Shown: positions 49,157 through 58,116 of the stretch, piece by piece
Numbering within the stretch: the first letter of the stretch is position 1
How the letters are laid out: each line of letters starts with the position of its first letter
Assembly (NCBI RefSeq): GCF_900100855.1
Contig: NZ_FNCB01000012.1
Coordinates: 19,978 to 83,977 of the forward strand
DNA from: Idiomarina zobellii
GTDB taxonomy: Bacteria > Pseudomonadota > Gammaproteobacteria > Enterobacterales > Alteromonadaceae
Direction: 5' to 3'
Length of the DNA: 64,000 nt
Made by a program: the position numbers and the translations under genes
Notes under the pieces: model-generated
What the model saw: the letters and a program-made list of their open reading frames with translations, nothing else
Told to the model about the DNA's origin: nothing
Database searches by the model: none

Positions 49157-50672
49157 CTGACACCTCCGGTGCTTTTAAAACCCATTTAGGATAGTCTTCC
49201 GTACGCTCGAGCTGGTCAGCAACAGACTGAGTGTATTGCTGTATTGGGTGTGCGAATAGTGTAATTACCAGTGATACTAATAATAAACTAGCTAAAGCAA
49301 TGCGCTTGCCCAGCGGAGCAGATTGTTCAGACGGTTTCCCCGATAAAGTGTGCCAAATCATTTTACTGCCAGCTCGGGTAACAGCCACTAACATAATAAA
49401 TGTAGCGCCTATAATAGCCCCCCATAACCAAAAGTTATGCCCGTTCGCACTCGCAGACTCCAGTATCATCAACTTACTGACAAAGCCAGATAATGGGGGG
49501 AGGCCTATAACGGCAATAGCCGCAACCAGAAACATAACGGCATAAGTTGAATGATTGGCCATTTTCTTGCCTGAAACGATGCGAGAAGCGGTTTTTCCTC
49601 TTTCAAATGCCATAACATCAGCAAGTAAGAACAGTGCACTAGTTATGAATGTCGAATGAATGAGATAAAATAGTGCGGCCCCTGTTGTTTGCGTAGAAAA
49701 CAAACTGTAGGCAGTTAGTATGGTTCCGACTGATATGACGACTAAATAAGCTACCATCAAACGTAAATCTCGAGCTGCAAGTATGCCTATAGCGCCGGCT
49801 AACATTGTTAATAGCCCCATCACCCAGAGCCAGTCATGAGCAACGAGCGCCAATTCATTCGCATCAGCACCGAATATAAGGGTATAAACACGAATGATTG
49901 AATAAATTCCTACCTTAGTCATTATCGCGAATAAAGCAGCGATGACACCGCTCGTTGTTGAATAGGCTTGGGGTAACCAGAAGTGAAGCGGCAGTAAGGC
50001 TGCTTTTAAGCCAAATACGACAAGTAGCATGAGTGAACCAGCTTTTGCTATCATCGCCTGGTCACCGGATAAAGCTTGTATTTTAACAGCCATGTCGGCC
50101 ATGTTAAGCGTGCCTGTTACACCATATAAGGTTCCCACGCTTATCAAAAAAAGTGCGGATCCTAAAAGATTCAACAAGACATAGTGTAAAGTTGCCCTGA
50201 CCCGAAACTTACCACCGCCATGCATAAGCAAGGCATAAGAAGATATAAGTAGAACTTCAAAGAAAACAAACAGGTTAAATAAGTCGCCCGTTGCGAAAGC
50301 ACCCATTATGCCCATAATTTGAAACTGAAACAGGGCATGGAAATGCGAGCCAAGATTATCTTCTGAGTAGCAACCGTAAACGAGCACAGGCAGCGCGAGT
50401 ATGGCGGTAAGCAGCATCATCATGGCACTGAGCTTATCGACCATAAGAACGATGCCAAAGGGTGCATCCCAGTTACCCAGTAAGTAGACCAACATTTCCT
50501 GTGAGTTCACTTCAATGACCAGGAACGCACTTGCCACAAGCGTCAGTATACTTGCTGCAAGACCAATCGCACGCCGTTTAGGTTGCGGTCGGTCACCCCA
50601 TGGTAATAACTGCAGTAACGCAGTAAATAACGGGATAAGAATTGGGAGTATCGCTAGGTGTTGCTGCCACAT
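49149..50672 (-). CDS. mnhD: Mrp/Mnh antiporter subunit D
   Basis: 507 residues, about 14 membrane helices, homologous to complex I antiporter subunits (NuoM/N type). The conserved Glu of TM5 (FVFFEVLLISSYALL) and Lys of the TM7 region (FGLKAALLPLHFWLPQAYS) are present. In this subunit the LPLHFWLP histidine is intact, in contrast to the interrupted mnhA. It overlaps mnhC by one base. Confidence 0.94.
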   Translation of the reverse strand: MWQQHLAILPILIPLFTALLQLLPWGDRPQPKRRAIGLAASILTLVASAFLVIEVNSQEMLVYLLGNWDAPFGIVLMVDKLSAMMMLLTAILALPVLVYGCYSEDNLGSHFHALFQFQIMGIMGAFATGDLFNLFVFFEVLLISSYALLMHGGGKFRVRATLHYVLLNLLGSALFLISVGTLYGVTGTLNMADMAVKIQALSGDQAMIAKAGSLMLLVVFGLKAALLPLHFWLPQAYSTTSGVIAALFAIMTKVGIYSIIRVYTLIFGADANELALVAHDWLWVMGLLTMLAGAIGILAARDLRLMVAYLVVISVGTILTAYSLFSTQTTGAALFYLIHSTFITSALFLLADVMAFERGKTASRIVSGKKMANHSTYAVMFLVAAIAVIGLPPLSGFVSKLMILESASANGHNFWLWGAIIGATFIMLVAVTRAGSKMIWHTLSGKPSEQSAPLGKRIALASLLLVSLVITLFAHPIQQYTQSVADQLERTEDYPKWVLKAPEVSDE

Positions 50673-51007
50673 CAGCGGTTATCCTCCGAGTTACTGTCAC
50701 TGACTTCGTCTGTACCGACTTCGCCCCGCGTTCTTACGGCTAAAATAATGGAATAAGCGGTCATTGCGAAACCTATTACAATGGCCGTCAAAACAAGCGC
50801 TTGTGGCAACGGGTCTGCGTAAGAGTCAGATGTGCCTAATATAGGAGCGCCATCTATCGTTAAACGGCCGGTGGAAAATAGAAATAAGTTAACGGCGTAA
50901 GACAGCATGGTAATTCCTACCACGACAGGAAAAGAACGTCCCCTGAGGATAAGAAAGATACTACAGGCTGTAAGAATGCCGACGGTGACTGAATATAACG
51001 TTTCCAT
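50672..51007 (-). CDS. mnhC: Mrp/Mnh antiporter subunit C
   Basis: 111 residues; NuoK-like with three helices and the motif DPLPQALVLTAIVIGFAMTA. One-base overlap with both neighbours. C subunits in the Mrp family match NuoK. Confidence 0.94.
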   Translation of the reverse strand: METLYSVTVGILTACSIFLILRGRSFPVVVGITMLSYAVNLFLFSTGRLTIDGAPILGTSDSYADPLPQALVLTAIVIGFAMTAYSIILAVRTRGEVGTDEVSDSNSEDNR

Positions 51008-53109
51008 TAGTTGCCCTCGTGAGTTGGACGATGGCGTGTCGTCATTTTGCCAAAATTACTGAGAATCATCATGGTGGCACCTATAACGGTGAGGAATACG
51101 CCTAAGTCGAATAGCAGTGCCGTTGCAAACTCCCACTTACCAACGACAGGCCAGTCTAAATATGTAAACCAGCTGGTGAGAAATGGCTTGTTAAAGAGCC
51201 AGCTTCCAAGACCTGTTAAGGCGGCAATCATGACACCTATAGACATAAGCGACTGGTAATTTACATTGAACCGCTCTTTGACCCAATCAACGCCGTTTGC
51301 CACATACTGAAGAATCATGGCTGACGCTGCGATAAGCCCTGCAATAAAGCCACCTCCCGGCAAGTTGTGGCCACGCAGGAAAATATAAGCTGCAACGACC
51401 ATCGCCATGGGTAAGACCAAATTAGCGACGTTAGTGAGCATGAGCGGGTGCTTTATTCTATGCCATGGACGGCCGTCGACATCGCTTGATGGCATAAAGG
51501 GTTTAAGCTTGTTAAGTAGCTTATGTATCCCTGCCGCAGCAATGGCTAAAACCGTTATCTCGCCTAAGGTATCAAAGCCACGAAAGTCGACCAGAATAAC
51601 GTTTACAACATTGGTGCCGCCACCGCCGGTTTTTGCGTTAGCAATAAAGAAATCAGAAATTGATTCCGCGGGTGTGGTTAGAATGGCGAAATTTAAGGTT
51701 GCTACAATTCCACCAATAAAGCTCGCAATTATAATATCGCGAAAGACCCGGTGGCCACTTGATGCCCGGTTAGTTTTCTGTGGCATAAAAAAGAGTGCCA
51801 GAATCATTAAAATAATGCTGACAACTTCGACCACTAACTGGGTCATGGCTAAATCGGGCGCCGAAAAGTGAGCAAATGCTAAAGAGACCATCAAGCCCAC
51901 AACAGAAAGCATCATTAGCATTACAAAACGGTTGCGGTGCAGTGTCGCAGTGCCGAAAGCGGCTCCAATTAACACGATGGCCCCAACCATAGAAACGGTA
52001 TCAATGGATTGTTGTGGAGAGCTTCCTGTGATGGCACTAATATCGATAAGCGAAGGCAGTAATATGACAATGACACTTATCAAGACAAACGCCATATAAC
52101 GCTGCAAAGATCCGGTATCTAGCTTGTCGAACAGTCGTGATGAAGCGTCACTGGCTTTTTGGACCAGTCGTTCGAAGTTATGTTTTGCGTCCTGGCCGTC
52201 AAACTGTCTGTTAAAAGTAAACAGTTGGTCTCGGGCAATATATATGAGTATACCCGCTACAACGGCTATTGCGCTCATTAGTAACGGAATATTAAAGCCA
52301 TGCCACAGAGACAATTTAACTTCTGTTTGTGAGTGGGTCACGGCAGTAACGGCAGAGTTTAAAATCTCCGACACTATTGGCATAGGTGCAAGACCGATGA
52401 CAATACAAAGTAGAGCTAATAAAGCAACCGGCGCTGACATCATACGAGGTGGGTCATGCGGCTTTTTCGGTAGTTCTTTATACTCACCATTAAAAAACAC
52501 ATCGTGAATAAAGCGAATTGAATAGGCTACCGAAAGGGCAGCTCCCACTGTCGCAAGCACAGGTATGAACCAGGAAAGCCCGCCGAATAAATGTTGTTGT
52601 GCTGTTTGGTCAAGGAATAATTCTTTCGATATAAAACCATTAAATGGCGGAATGCCCGCCATAGAAGCGGCGACGACCATAGCTAATGTTGCTGTTAAAG
52701 GCATGAGCCCCATTAACCCCTGGAGCTTTCGCATATCACGGGTACCTGACTCATGATCAATAATACCCGCCGTCATAAATAATGCAGCTTTAAAACAGGC
52801 GTGATTAATAATATGAAACATTGCGGCAATAACGGCTGCTTGGGTGCCTATGCCTAGCAGCATACAAATTAACCCAAGGTGACTGACTGTCGAAAATGCA
52901 AGCAAACCCTTTAAATCATGTTTAAGTAACGCAAAGTAAGCACCCACTAACATGGTGATGAGCCCGGTAACTGTAACAATGGTCAGCCAAAGTTCTGTTC
53001 CTGCCATGACAGGGTGAAACCTTGCCAATAGAAATATACCCGCTTTTACCATGGTGGCTGAGTGTAAGTACGCACTGACTGGAGTCGGCGCAGCCATTGC
53101 GTGTGGCAA
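51007..53109 (-). CDS. mnhA: Mrp/Mnh antiporter fused A/B subunit, part after an in-frame TAG
   Basis: 700 codons in the same frame as the upstream part; the first codons WLPHAMAAPTPVSAYLHSATMVKAG continue the NuoL-like core directly. A TTG or the ATG at 53097 could start translation, but neither has a good ribosome binding site, so the piece is more likely read through, or is a broken gene. The NuoL-like helices end around residue 430, a NuoJ-like part follows, and residues about 540-700 are an MnhB domain (HPLMLTNVANL, RGHNLPGGGFIAGLI), so A and B are fused as in group 2 Mrp operons. There is no separate mnhB. Confidence 0.85.
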   Translation of the reverse strand: MPHAMAAPTPVSAYLHSATMVKAGIFLLARFHPVMAGTELWLTIVTVTGLITMLVGAYFALLKHDLKGLLAFSTVSHLGLICMLLGIGTQAAVIAAMFHIINHACFKAALFMTAGIIDHESGTRDMRKLQGLMGLMPLTATLAMVVAASMAGIPPFNGFISKELFLDQTAQQHLFGGLSWFIPVLATVGAALSVAYSIRFIHDVFFNGEYKELPKKPHDPPRMMSAPVALLALLCIVIGLAPMPIVSEILNSAVTAVTHSQTEVKLSLWHGFNIPLLMSAIAVVAGILIYIARDQLFTFNRQFDGQDAKHNFERLVQKASDASSRLFDKLDTGSLQRYMAFVLISVIVILLPSLIDISAITGSSPQQSIDTVSMVGAIVLIGAAFGTATLHRNRFVMLMMLSVVGLMVSLAFAHFSAPDLAMTQLVVEVVSIILMILALFFMPQKTNRASSGHRVFRDIIIASFIGGIVATLNFAILTTPAESISDFFIANAKTGGGGTNVVNVILVDFRGFDTLGEITVLAIAAAGIHKLLNKLKPFMPSSDVDGRPWHRIKHPLMLTNVANLVLPMAMVVAAYIFLRGHNLPGGGFIAGLIAASAMILQYVANGVDWVKERFNVNYQSLMSIGVMIAALTGLGSWLFNKPFLTSWFTYLDWPVVGKWEFATALLFDLGVFLTVIGATMMILSNFGKMTTRHRPTHEGN

Positions 53110-53115
53110 CCAGAA

Positions 53116-53796
53116 CTAGAATGGAAACTGTGCTGACTTAGTGAAGGCACCGAGCAATAAAAGAACAAGAGCCGCGGTATAGTATTCGTGATTTTTTATA
53201 ACCTCTGCTGAGGCAACGATATCGTCAAATTGGTAGCTTCCTGCAATATTCCCGATAATTAGCAAGCCGGCTAGCAGAGCCAGTCCGCCAGCCCCTGTTG
53301 TTGCAAGTGCCATGCGGGCACCGCGGCGGGCATCGCTGCTATGAAACCAGTAACCAATAAGCAGGAATGATGAAATGCTGGTAAGCTCCCAAAATGCCCA
53401 CATAAGCAGAATGTTGTCAGCCATAACTATGCCAAGCATCGAGGCCATAAAAAGCAGGAGACAGGCGTAAAATCTTGAGTCGTCATCCTCGTAGGAGAGG
53501 TAATAGTGAGCGTAGCCGATAATAAGGACGCCAATTCCCAGTATCAATGAACAGAACAAAAGGGAGAGACCGTCAAGACGAATGGCAAAGTCGAGCCCGA
53601 TAGAGGGCAACCACTCAATAAAGTGTTTAGGAATATCTCCGGATAAAGTCTGCGGTGCATAGCTGAGTAGTATGGCTATGCCAGTTAGTGGTATAAGCAG
53701 TGTTACGCCGGTTTTTAGAAGCCTTGGCGTTTGTTTTAGTAATAAAGGTAGTAACGCACCTAATAGTGGCGCCATGATGATAATGAGTAAATTCAT
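53116..53796 (-). CDS. mnhA: Mrp/Mnh antiporter A subunit, part before an in-frame TAG
   Basis: 226 codons from ATG at 53796 to the TAG at 53116-53118. The N-terminal NuoL-like helices end with GAFTKSAQFPF, after which the family continues His-Phe-Trp-Leu-Pro. The next two codons after the TAG are Phe and Trp, so no base is lost: a single codon is a stop where His belongs. Lys220 (part of TKSAQ) is the essential TM7 lysine equivalent. The product alone would lack most helices. First of the mnh operon, divergent from rplN over 277 bases. Confidence 0.85.
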   Translation of the reverse strand: MNLLIIIMAPLLGALLPLLLKQTPRLLKTGVTLLIPLTGIAILLSYAPQTLSGDIPKHFIEWLPSIGLDFAIRLDGLSLLFCSLILGIGVLIIGYAHYYLSYEDDDSRFYACLLLFMASMLGIVMADNILLMWAFWELTSISSFLLIGYWFHSSDARRGARMALATTGAGGLALLAGLLIIGNIAGSYQFDDIVASAEVIKNHEYYTAALVLLLLGAFTKSAQFPF

Positions 53797-53986
53797 AGGC
53801 TCATCCGTTGTCTCATTGCTAACGCTTTTGTAGCCACTAACTAAATGAAAATTAACTGTAAACGATATACGAATTTACCATTCTAACGGATTACTGCCAA
53901 TAGTAAACTCATCGGTTATAATTCGTTGTTCATCCAGTCTTACGAAAAAAAGTGAGATTGCCCTACCACATCTAATTTTTATCTGT

Positions 53987-53992
53987 TACAAT
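53987..53992 (+). promoter_or_regulatory. Probable -10 element of the spc operon
   Basis: TACAATTCGCCGCCC resembles the S10 and rRNA P1 promoters (TATAATTCGCGGCC, TATAATTCGCCGCC). The -35 is poor in the expected place. A second TATAAT lies near 53918-53923. The 277 bases between mnhA and rplN must also carry the mnh promoter on the minus strand. Confidence 0.5.
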
Positions 53993-54031
53993 TCGCCGCC
54001 CTTTTTATAAGGGAAAAACCAAAGGCAGCAC

Positions 54032-54054
54032 GACCCGAGAGGGTCTGTTTTTTT
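54032..54054 (+). terminator. Terminator-like hairpin in the rplN leader
   Basis: GACCC-GAGA-GGGTC, a short stem with a GNRA tetraloop, then TG and seven T, ending 19 bases before the rplN ATG. It could attenuate the spc operon. Confidence 0.5.
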
Positions 54055-54073
54055 AACTAAGCGGGGCACTGAA

Positions 54074-54442
54074 ATGATCCAAATGCAAACTACCCTGGAC
54101 GTTGCCGATAACTCCGGCGCGCGCAGCGTACAATGTATTAAGGTTCTAGGTGGTTCGCACCGTCGCTACGCAAACATCGGCGATATCATCAAAGTTACTG
54201 TCAAGGAAGCAATTCCGCGCGGTAAGGTGAAGAAAGGTGATGTTGTGAATGCGGTGGTCGTTCGCACCAGAAAAGGCGTCCGTCGTCAAGACGGGTCGGT
54301 CATCCGTTTTGACCGCAACGCGGCTGTGTTGTTGAACAGCAACCAACAGCCCATTGGCACTCGTATCTTCGGTCCGGTAACTCGTGAGCTGCGTTCAGAG
54401 CAGTTTATGAAGATTATCTCGCTGGCACCAGAAGTACTATAA
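54074..54442 (+). CDS. rplN: 50S ribosomal protein uL14
   Basis: 122 residues (E. coli 123); [21 protein letters not shown] at the start. First gene of the spc operon, here separated from rpsQ by 7.6 kb instead of the usual short gap. Confidence 0.98.
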   Translation: MIQMQTTLDVADNSGARSVQCIKVLGGSHRRYANIGDIIKVTVKEAIPRGKVKKGDVVNAVVVRTRKGVRRQDGSVIRFDRNAAVLLNSNQQPIGTRIFGPVTRELRSEQFMKIISLAPEVL

Positions 54443-54452
54443 GGAGTCAATT

Positions 54453-54767
54453 ATGGCGGCAAAAATTAAACGTGATGACGAAGTAGTCGTCCTGTCAGGT
54501 AAGGACAAGGGCAAGCAAGGCAAAGTCCTGAAAGTTCTTACTGATAAAGATCGCGTTATCGTCGAAGGCGTTAACGTAGTCAAGAAACACCAGAAGCCAA
54601 ATCCGGCTTTAGGTGAGTCTGGCGGCATCGTAGAACAAGAAGCACCAATTCATGTTTCTAACGTTGCGATCTTTAATCCAGAGACAGGTAAAGCAGATCG
54701 TGTTGGTTTTCGTACTGAAGACGGGAAAAAAGTCCGTTTCTTCAAATCGAACAACGCAATCATTTAA
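54453..54767 (+). CDS. rplX: 50S ribosomal protein uL24
   Basis: 104 residues as in E. coli; KOW motif in [17 protein letters not shown]. It starts 50S assembly at the 5' end of 23S rRNA. Ten bases after rplN. Confidence 0.98.
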   Translation: MAAKIKRDDEVVVLSGKDKGKQGKVLKVLTDKDRVIVEGVNVVKKHQKPNPALGESGGIVEQEAPIHVSNVAIFNPETGKADRVGFRTEDGKKVRFFKSNNAII

Positions 54768-54787
54768 TTCAAACTTGGAGTTTTACG

Positions 54788-55327
54788 ATGGCGAAACTGC
54801 ATGATTTTTATAGAGAATCGGTAGTTCCTGGACTGATGAAAGAGTTCAGCTACAACAGCGTCATGCAAGTCCCTCGGATTGAAAAAATCACCCTTAACAT
54901 GGGTGTTGGTGAAGCTCTGGCTGACAAAAAAGTACTTGATAATGCAGTCGCAGACTTAGAGGCCATTTCTGGTCAAAAGCCTGTTCGTACTGTTGCACGC
55001 AAGTCTGTCGCCGGCTTCAAAGTCCGTGAAGGCTTCCCGATTGGCTGTAAAGTAACTCTGCGCGGCGAGCGCATGTGGGACTTTTTGCAACGTTTAATCT
55101 CGATTGCAATCCCACGTATCCGTGACTTCCGTGGCCTCAACCCTAAATCGTTTGACGGTCGTGGTAACTACAGTATGGGTGTTCGTGAGCAGATCATCTT
55201 TCCGGAAATCGACTATGACAAAGTCGACAAGGTACGTGGTCTGGATATCACCATTACCACTAATGCTGGCACAGATGACGAAGCTCGTGCTTTGCTAGCT
55301 GCCTTTAACTTCCCGTTCAGAAAGTAA
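54788..55327 (+). CDS. rplE: 50S ribosomal protein uL5
   Basis: 179 residues as in E. coli; binds 5S rRNA. In E. coli S8 represses the spc operon at the rplE start; the first codons (ATGGCGAAACTGCATGATT) are identical in spirit here, but I could not fold the site. GGAG precedes the ATG. Confidence 0.98.
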   Translation: MAKLHDFYRESVVPGLMKEFSYNSVMQVPRIEKITLNMGVGEALADKKVLDNAVADLEAISGQKPVRTVARKSVAGFKVREGFPIGCKVTLRGERMWDFLQRLISIAIPRIRDFRGLNPKSFDGRGNYSMGVREQIIFPEIDYDKVDKVRGLDITITTNAGTDDEARALLAAFNFPFRK

Positions 55328-55338
55328 GGTGTAGAGTT

Positions 55339-55644
55339 ATGGCAAAACAGTCAATGAAAGCGCGTGACGTGAAGCGAGCTAAAATCGCTTCAAAATACGC
55401 AGAAAAACGCAACGCACTGAAAGCGGTCATTAATGACGTAAATGCATCAGACGAAGAGCGTTGGGAAGCAGTTCTGAAATTGCAGAAGCTCCCACGTGAT
55501 GCCAGTCCGTCACGTCAACGTAACCGTTGTCGTATAACTGGTCGTCCTCATGGTTTCCTTCGTAAATTCGGCATGAGCCGTATTAAGGTCCGTGAGATGG
55601 CGATGCGCGGTGAAATTCCTGGCTTGAAAAAAGCTAGCTGGTAA
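55339..55644 (+). CDS. rpsN: 30S ribosomal protein uS14, zinc-free type
   Basis: 101 residues as in E. coli, with [21 protein letters not shown]. The zinc CXXC pairs of the short S14 are absent, so this is the C-minus form that needs no zinc. Confidence 0.98.
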   Translation: MAKQSMKARDVKRAKIASKYAEKRNALKAVINDVNASDEERWEAVLKLQKLPRDASPSRQRNRCRITGRPHGFLRKFGMSRIKVREMAMRGEIPGLKKASW

Positions 55645-55670
55645 GCCACGAATCACGGGAGAAAGCAAAT

Positions 55671-56063
55671 ATGAGCATGCAAGATCCAATTGCGGATATG
55701 TTCACACGCATTCGCAACGCTCAAGGTGCTAATAAAGTAACGGTGAAAATGCCGTCTTCTAAGCAGAAAGTGGCGATTGCTCAAGTTCTGAAAGAAGAAG
55801 GTTTTATTACGGGTTACAGCGCTGAGAGCACTGCTAAACCTGAGCTTGAAATCGAACTAAAGTATTTCGAAGGCAAGCCAGTAATTGAATCAATCGAGCG
55901 CGTTAGTCGCCCCGGTTTGCGCATCTATAAGAAGCGCAACGAGCTGCCTAACGTAATGGGTGGCCTTGGCATCGCAGTTGTTTCGACGTCTAAAGGCCTG
56001 ATGACCGATCGTGCCGCTCGCCAAGCTGGTCTTGGTGGCGAGATCATTGGTTACGTAGCGTAA
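55671..56063 (+). CDS. rpsH: 30S ribosomal protein uS8
   Basis: 130 residues as in E. coli; [18 protein letters not shown] at the start. It binds helix 21 of 16S rRNA and, in E. coli, represses spc. Confidence 0.98.
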   Translation: MSMQDPIADMFTRIRNAQGANKVTVKMPSSKQKVAIAQVLKEEGFITGYSAESTAKPELEIELKYFEGKPVIESIERVSRPGLRIYKKRNELPNVMGGLGIAVVSTSKGLMTDRAARQAGLGGEIIGYVA

Positions 56064-56077
56064 TTAGGAGGTAGGAA

Positions 56078-56611
56078 ATGTCACGTGTTGCTAAAGCACC
56101 TATTGAAATTCCTGCTGGCGTTGAAGTTACGCTAAATGGCCAGGAAGTCACGATTAAAGGTGCTCAAGGCTCACTGAGTCGTGTTGTTAACGATGCAGTT
56201 GAACTGGTAAAAGAAGAGAGTGAATTACGCACTAACCCTCGTGAGGGTGTTGCTAACTCAACCGCTCAAGCTGGTACAGCTCGCGCATTGTTGCAAAACA
56301 TGGTGGTCGGAGTCACTAAAGGATTCGAACGTAAGTTACAGTTGATGGGTGTTGGTTACCGTGCGCAAGCACAAGGTAAAAAACTGAACCTGACACTAGG
56401 CTTCTCGCATCCTGTGGAGTTCGAAATTCCTGAAGGAATTACTATCGAAACTCCGACTCAGACTGAAGTCGTCGTTAAAGGTGCAGATAAGCAGTTAGTT
56501 GGTCAAGTTGCCGCTAACATTCGTGCATACCGTAAGCCAGAGCCTTACAAAGGTAAAGGTGTACGTTATGCTGACGAGCAAGTGCGCCGTAAAGAAGCCA
56601 AGAAAAAGTAG
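56078..56611 (+). CDS. rplF: 50S ribosomal protein uL6
   Basis: 177 residues as in E. coli, two similar domains; end [19 protein letters not shown] is diagnostic. TAGGAGG precedes the ATG. Confidence 0.98.
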   Translation: MSRVAKAPIEIPAGVEVTLNGQEVTIKGAQGSLSRVVNDAVELVKEESELRTNPREGVANSTAQAGTARALLQNMVVGVTKGFERKLQLMGVGYRAQAQGKKLNLTLGFSHPVEFEIPEGITIETPTQTEVVVKGADKQLVGQVAANIRAYRKPEPYKGKGVRYADEQVRRKEAKKK

Positions 56612-56620
56612 GGTAATACG

Positions 56621-56974
56621 ATGGACAAGAAAGCAGCTCGCTTACGTCGTGCTACTCGCGCACGTAAACAAATTGAAGAGTTGGGTGCAAATCGCCTGGT
56701 CGTTCACCGTACACCACGGCATATTTACGCACAGTTGATCGCACCTAACGGTTCTGAAGTGCTGGCAGCCGCATCGACTGCAGAGAAAAGTGTTCGCGAA
56801 GGGCTTAAATCTACGGGTAACGTAGACGCAGCCAAAGTCGTGGGCAAAACTATCGCTGAACGAGCGATTGAAAAAGGCGTTAAAAGCGTTTCTTTTGATC
56901 GTAGTGGTTTCAAATACCACGGTCGCGTAGCAGCTTTGGCTGACGCAGCTCGTGAAGCCGGACTTCAGTTCTAG
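56621..56974 (+). CDS. rplR: 50S ribosomal protein uL18
   Basis: 117 residues as in E. coli; binds 5S rRNA with L5. [16 protein letters not shown] and the end [21 protein letters not shown] support it. Confidence 0.98.
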   Translation: MDKKAARLRRATRARKQIEELGANRLVVHRTPRHIYAQLIAPNGSEVLAAASTAEKSVREGLKSTGNVDAAKVVGKTIAERAIEKGVKSVSFDRSGFKYHGRVAALADAAREAGLQF

Positions 56975-56983
56975 GAGACGAAC

Positions 56984-57484
56984 ATGGCAAATGTAGAAGC
57001 TCAAAATGGTGAACTGATTGAAAAGTTGATTACAGTTAACCGTGTAGCAAAAGTTGTTAAAGGTGGTCGTATCTTTAGCTTCACTGCACTGACTGTAGTT
57101 GGCGACGGTAAAGGAAAAATCGGTTTTGGTTATGGTAAAGCGCGTGAAGTTCCTGCTGCTATTCAAAAAGCAATGGAAAAAGCACGTCGCAATATGGTTA
57201 CCGTTCAACTGAAAGGCGAAACTTTACAGCATCCTGTTAAAGGACGTCACTCAGGTTCACAAGTATACATGCAGCCTGCGTCTGAAGGTACGGGTATCAT
57301 CGCCGGTGGTGCGATGCGTGCAGTACTAGAAGTTGCAGGTGTTCATAACGTGCTGTCAAAAGCATATGGTTCAACCAACCCAATCAACGTTGTTCGTGCC
57401 ACTATTAAGGCTCTGAACGACATGAAGTCGCCAGAACAAGTAGCGGCTAAGCGTGGATTGCGCGTTGAAGAGATACTGGGGTAG
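56984..57484 (+). CDS. rpsE: 30S ribosomal protein uS5
   Basis: 166 residues (E. coli 167); dsRBD-like N-terminal domain with [21 protein letters not shown] and the C-terminal [11 protein letters not shown] segment. It acts in decoding accuracy and mRNA unwinding. Confidence 0.98.
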   Translation: MANVEAQNGELIEKLITVNRVAKVVKGGRIFSFTALTVVGDGKGKIGFGYGKAREVPAAIQKAMEKARRNMVTVQLKGETLQHPVKGRHSGSQVYMQPASEGTGIIAGGAMRAVLEVAGVHNVLSKAYGSTNPINVVRATIKALNDMKSPEQVAAKRGLRVEEILG

Positions 57485-57490
57485 TGAACA

Positions 57491-57673
57491 ATGGCGAAAA
57501 AGACAATCAAAGTAACACAGACGCGTAGCTCTATCGGTCGTTTACCGAAGCATAAAGCTACACTACGTGGCTTGGGTCTCCGCCGCATTGGTCACACAGT
57601 AGAGTTGGAAGACACTGCTGCAGTCCGCGGTATGGTGAACCAAGTGAATTACATGATTAAGGTGGAGGGATAA
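57491..57673 (+). CDS. rpmD: 50S ribosomal protein uL30
   Basis: 60 residues (E. coli 59), with the [20 protein letters not shown] segment. Six bases after rpsE, three before rplO. Confidence 0.97.
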   Translation: MAKKTIKVTQTRSSIGRLPKHKATLRGLGLRRIGHTVELEDTAAVRGMVNQVNYMIKVEG

Positions 57674-57676
57674 ACG

Positions 57677-58111
57677 ATGGAATTAAATAATCTTTCTCCC
57701 GCACCTGGTGCAAAAAGCAGCAAAAAGCGCGTTGGACGCGGTATTGGATCAGGTCTGGGTAAAACCGGTGGTCGTGGTCACAAAGGGCAGAAGTCTCGCT
57801 CTGGTGGCAGCGTGAAGCCAGGTTTCGAAGGCGGTCAAATGCCAATCCAGCGTCGTCTGCCTAAATTCGGCTTCACTTCTCGCAAGGCTATGACCACTGC
57901 GGAATTGAACCTGGCAGAAATCGCGAAGGTCGAAGGTGATGTTGTAGATTTAGCAACATTAAAAGCTGCGGGATTAATTCGTAAGAACATTTTGGCTGCT
58001 AAAGTCATTAAGTCAGGCGAAATTAGTCGTAAAGTGACTGTTAAAGGTCTTAAAGTCACCAAAGGCGCTCGCGAAGCTATTGAAGCTGCTGGCGGAAAAA
58101 TCGAAGGATAG
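57677..58111 (+). CDS. rplO: 50S ribosomal protein uL15
   Basis: 144 residues as in E. coli; [20 protein letters not shown] and the Gly-rich [19 protein letters not shown] extension are diagnostic. Five bases before secY. Confidence 0.98.
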   Translation: MELNNLSPAPGAKSSKKRVGRGIGSGLGKTGGRGHKGQKSRSGGSVKPGFEGGQMPIQRRLPKFGFTSRKAMTTAELNLAEIAKVEGDVVDLATLKAAGLIRKNILAAKVIKSGEISRKVTVKGLKVTKGAREAIEAAGGKIEG

Positions 58112-58116
58112 AGCAA

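Noticed and set aside
51407..51871. 154-codon plus-strand frame inside the mnhA/B gene
   Set aside because: Opposite-strand shadow of a membrane protein gene.
53116..53118. TAG as pyrrolysine codon
   Set aside because: Pyrrolysine is known from methylamine methyltransferases in organisms carrying pylTSBCD; neither the family nor the context fits, and none of those genes is in the window.
53100..53130. Frameshift between the two mnhA parts
   Set aside because: Both parts are in the same frame with exactly one stop codon between them, so no indel is needed.
56642..57208. 188-codon minus-strand frame across rplR and rpsE
   Set aside because: It is Cys/Phe/Asn-rich antisense translation of two conserved ribosomal genes; no ribosome binding site or family.
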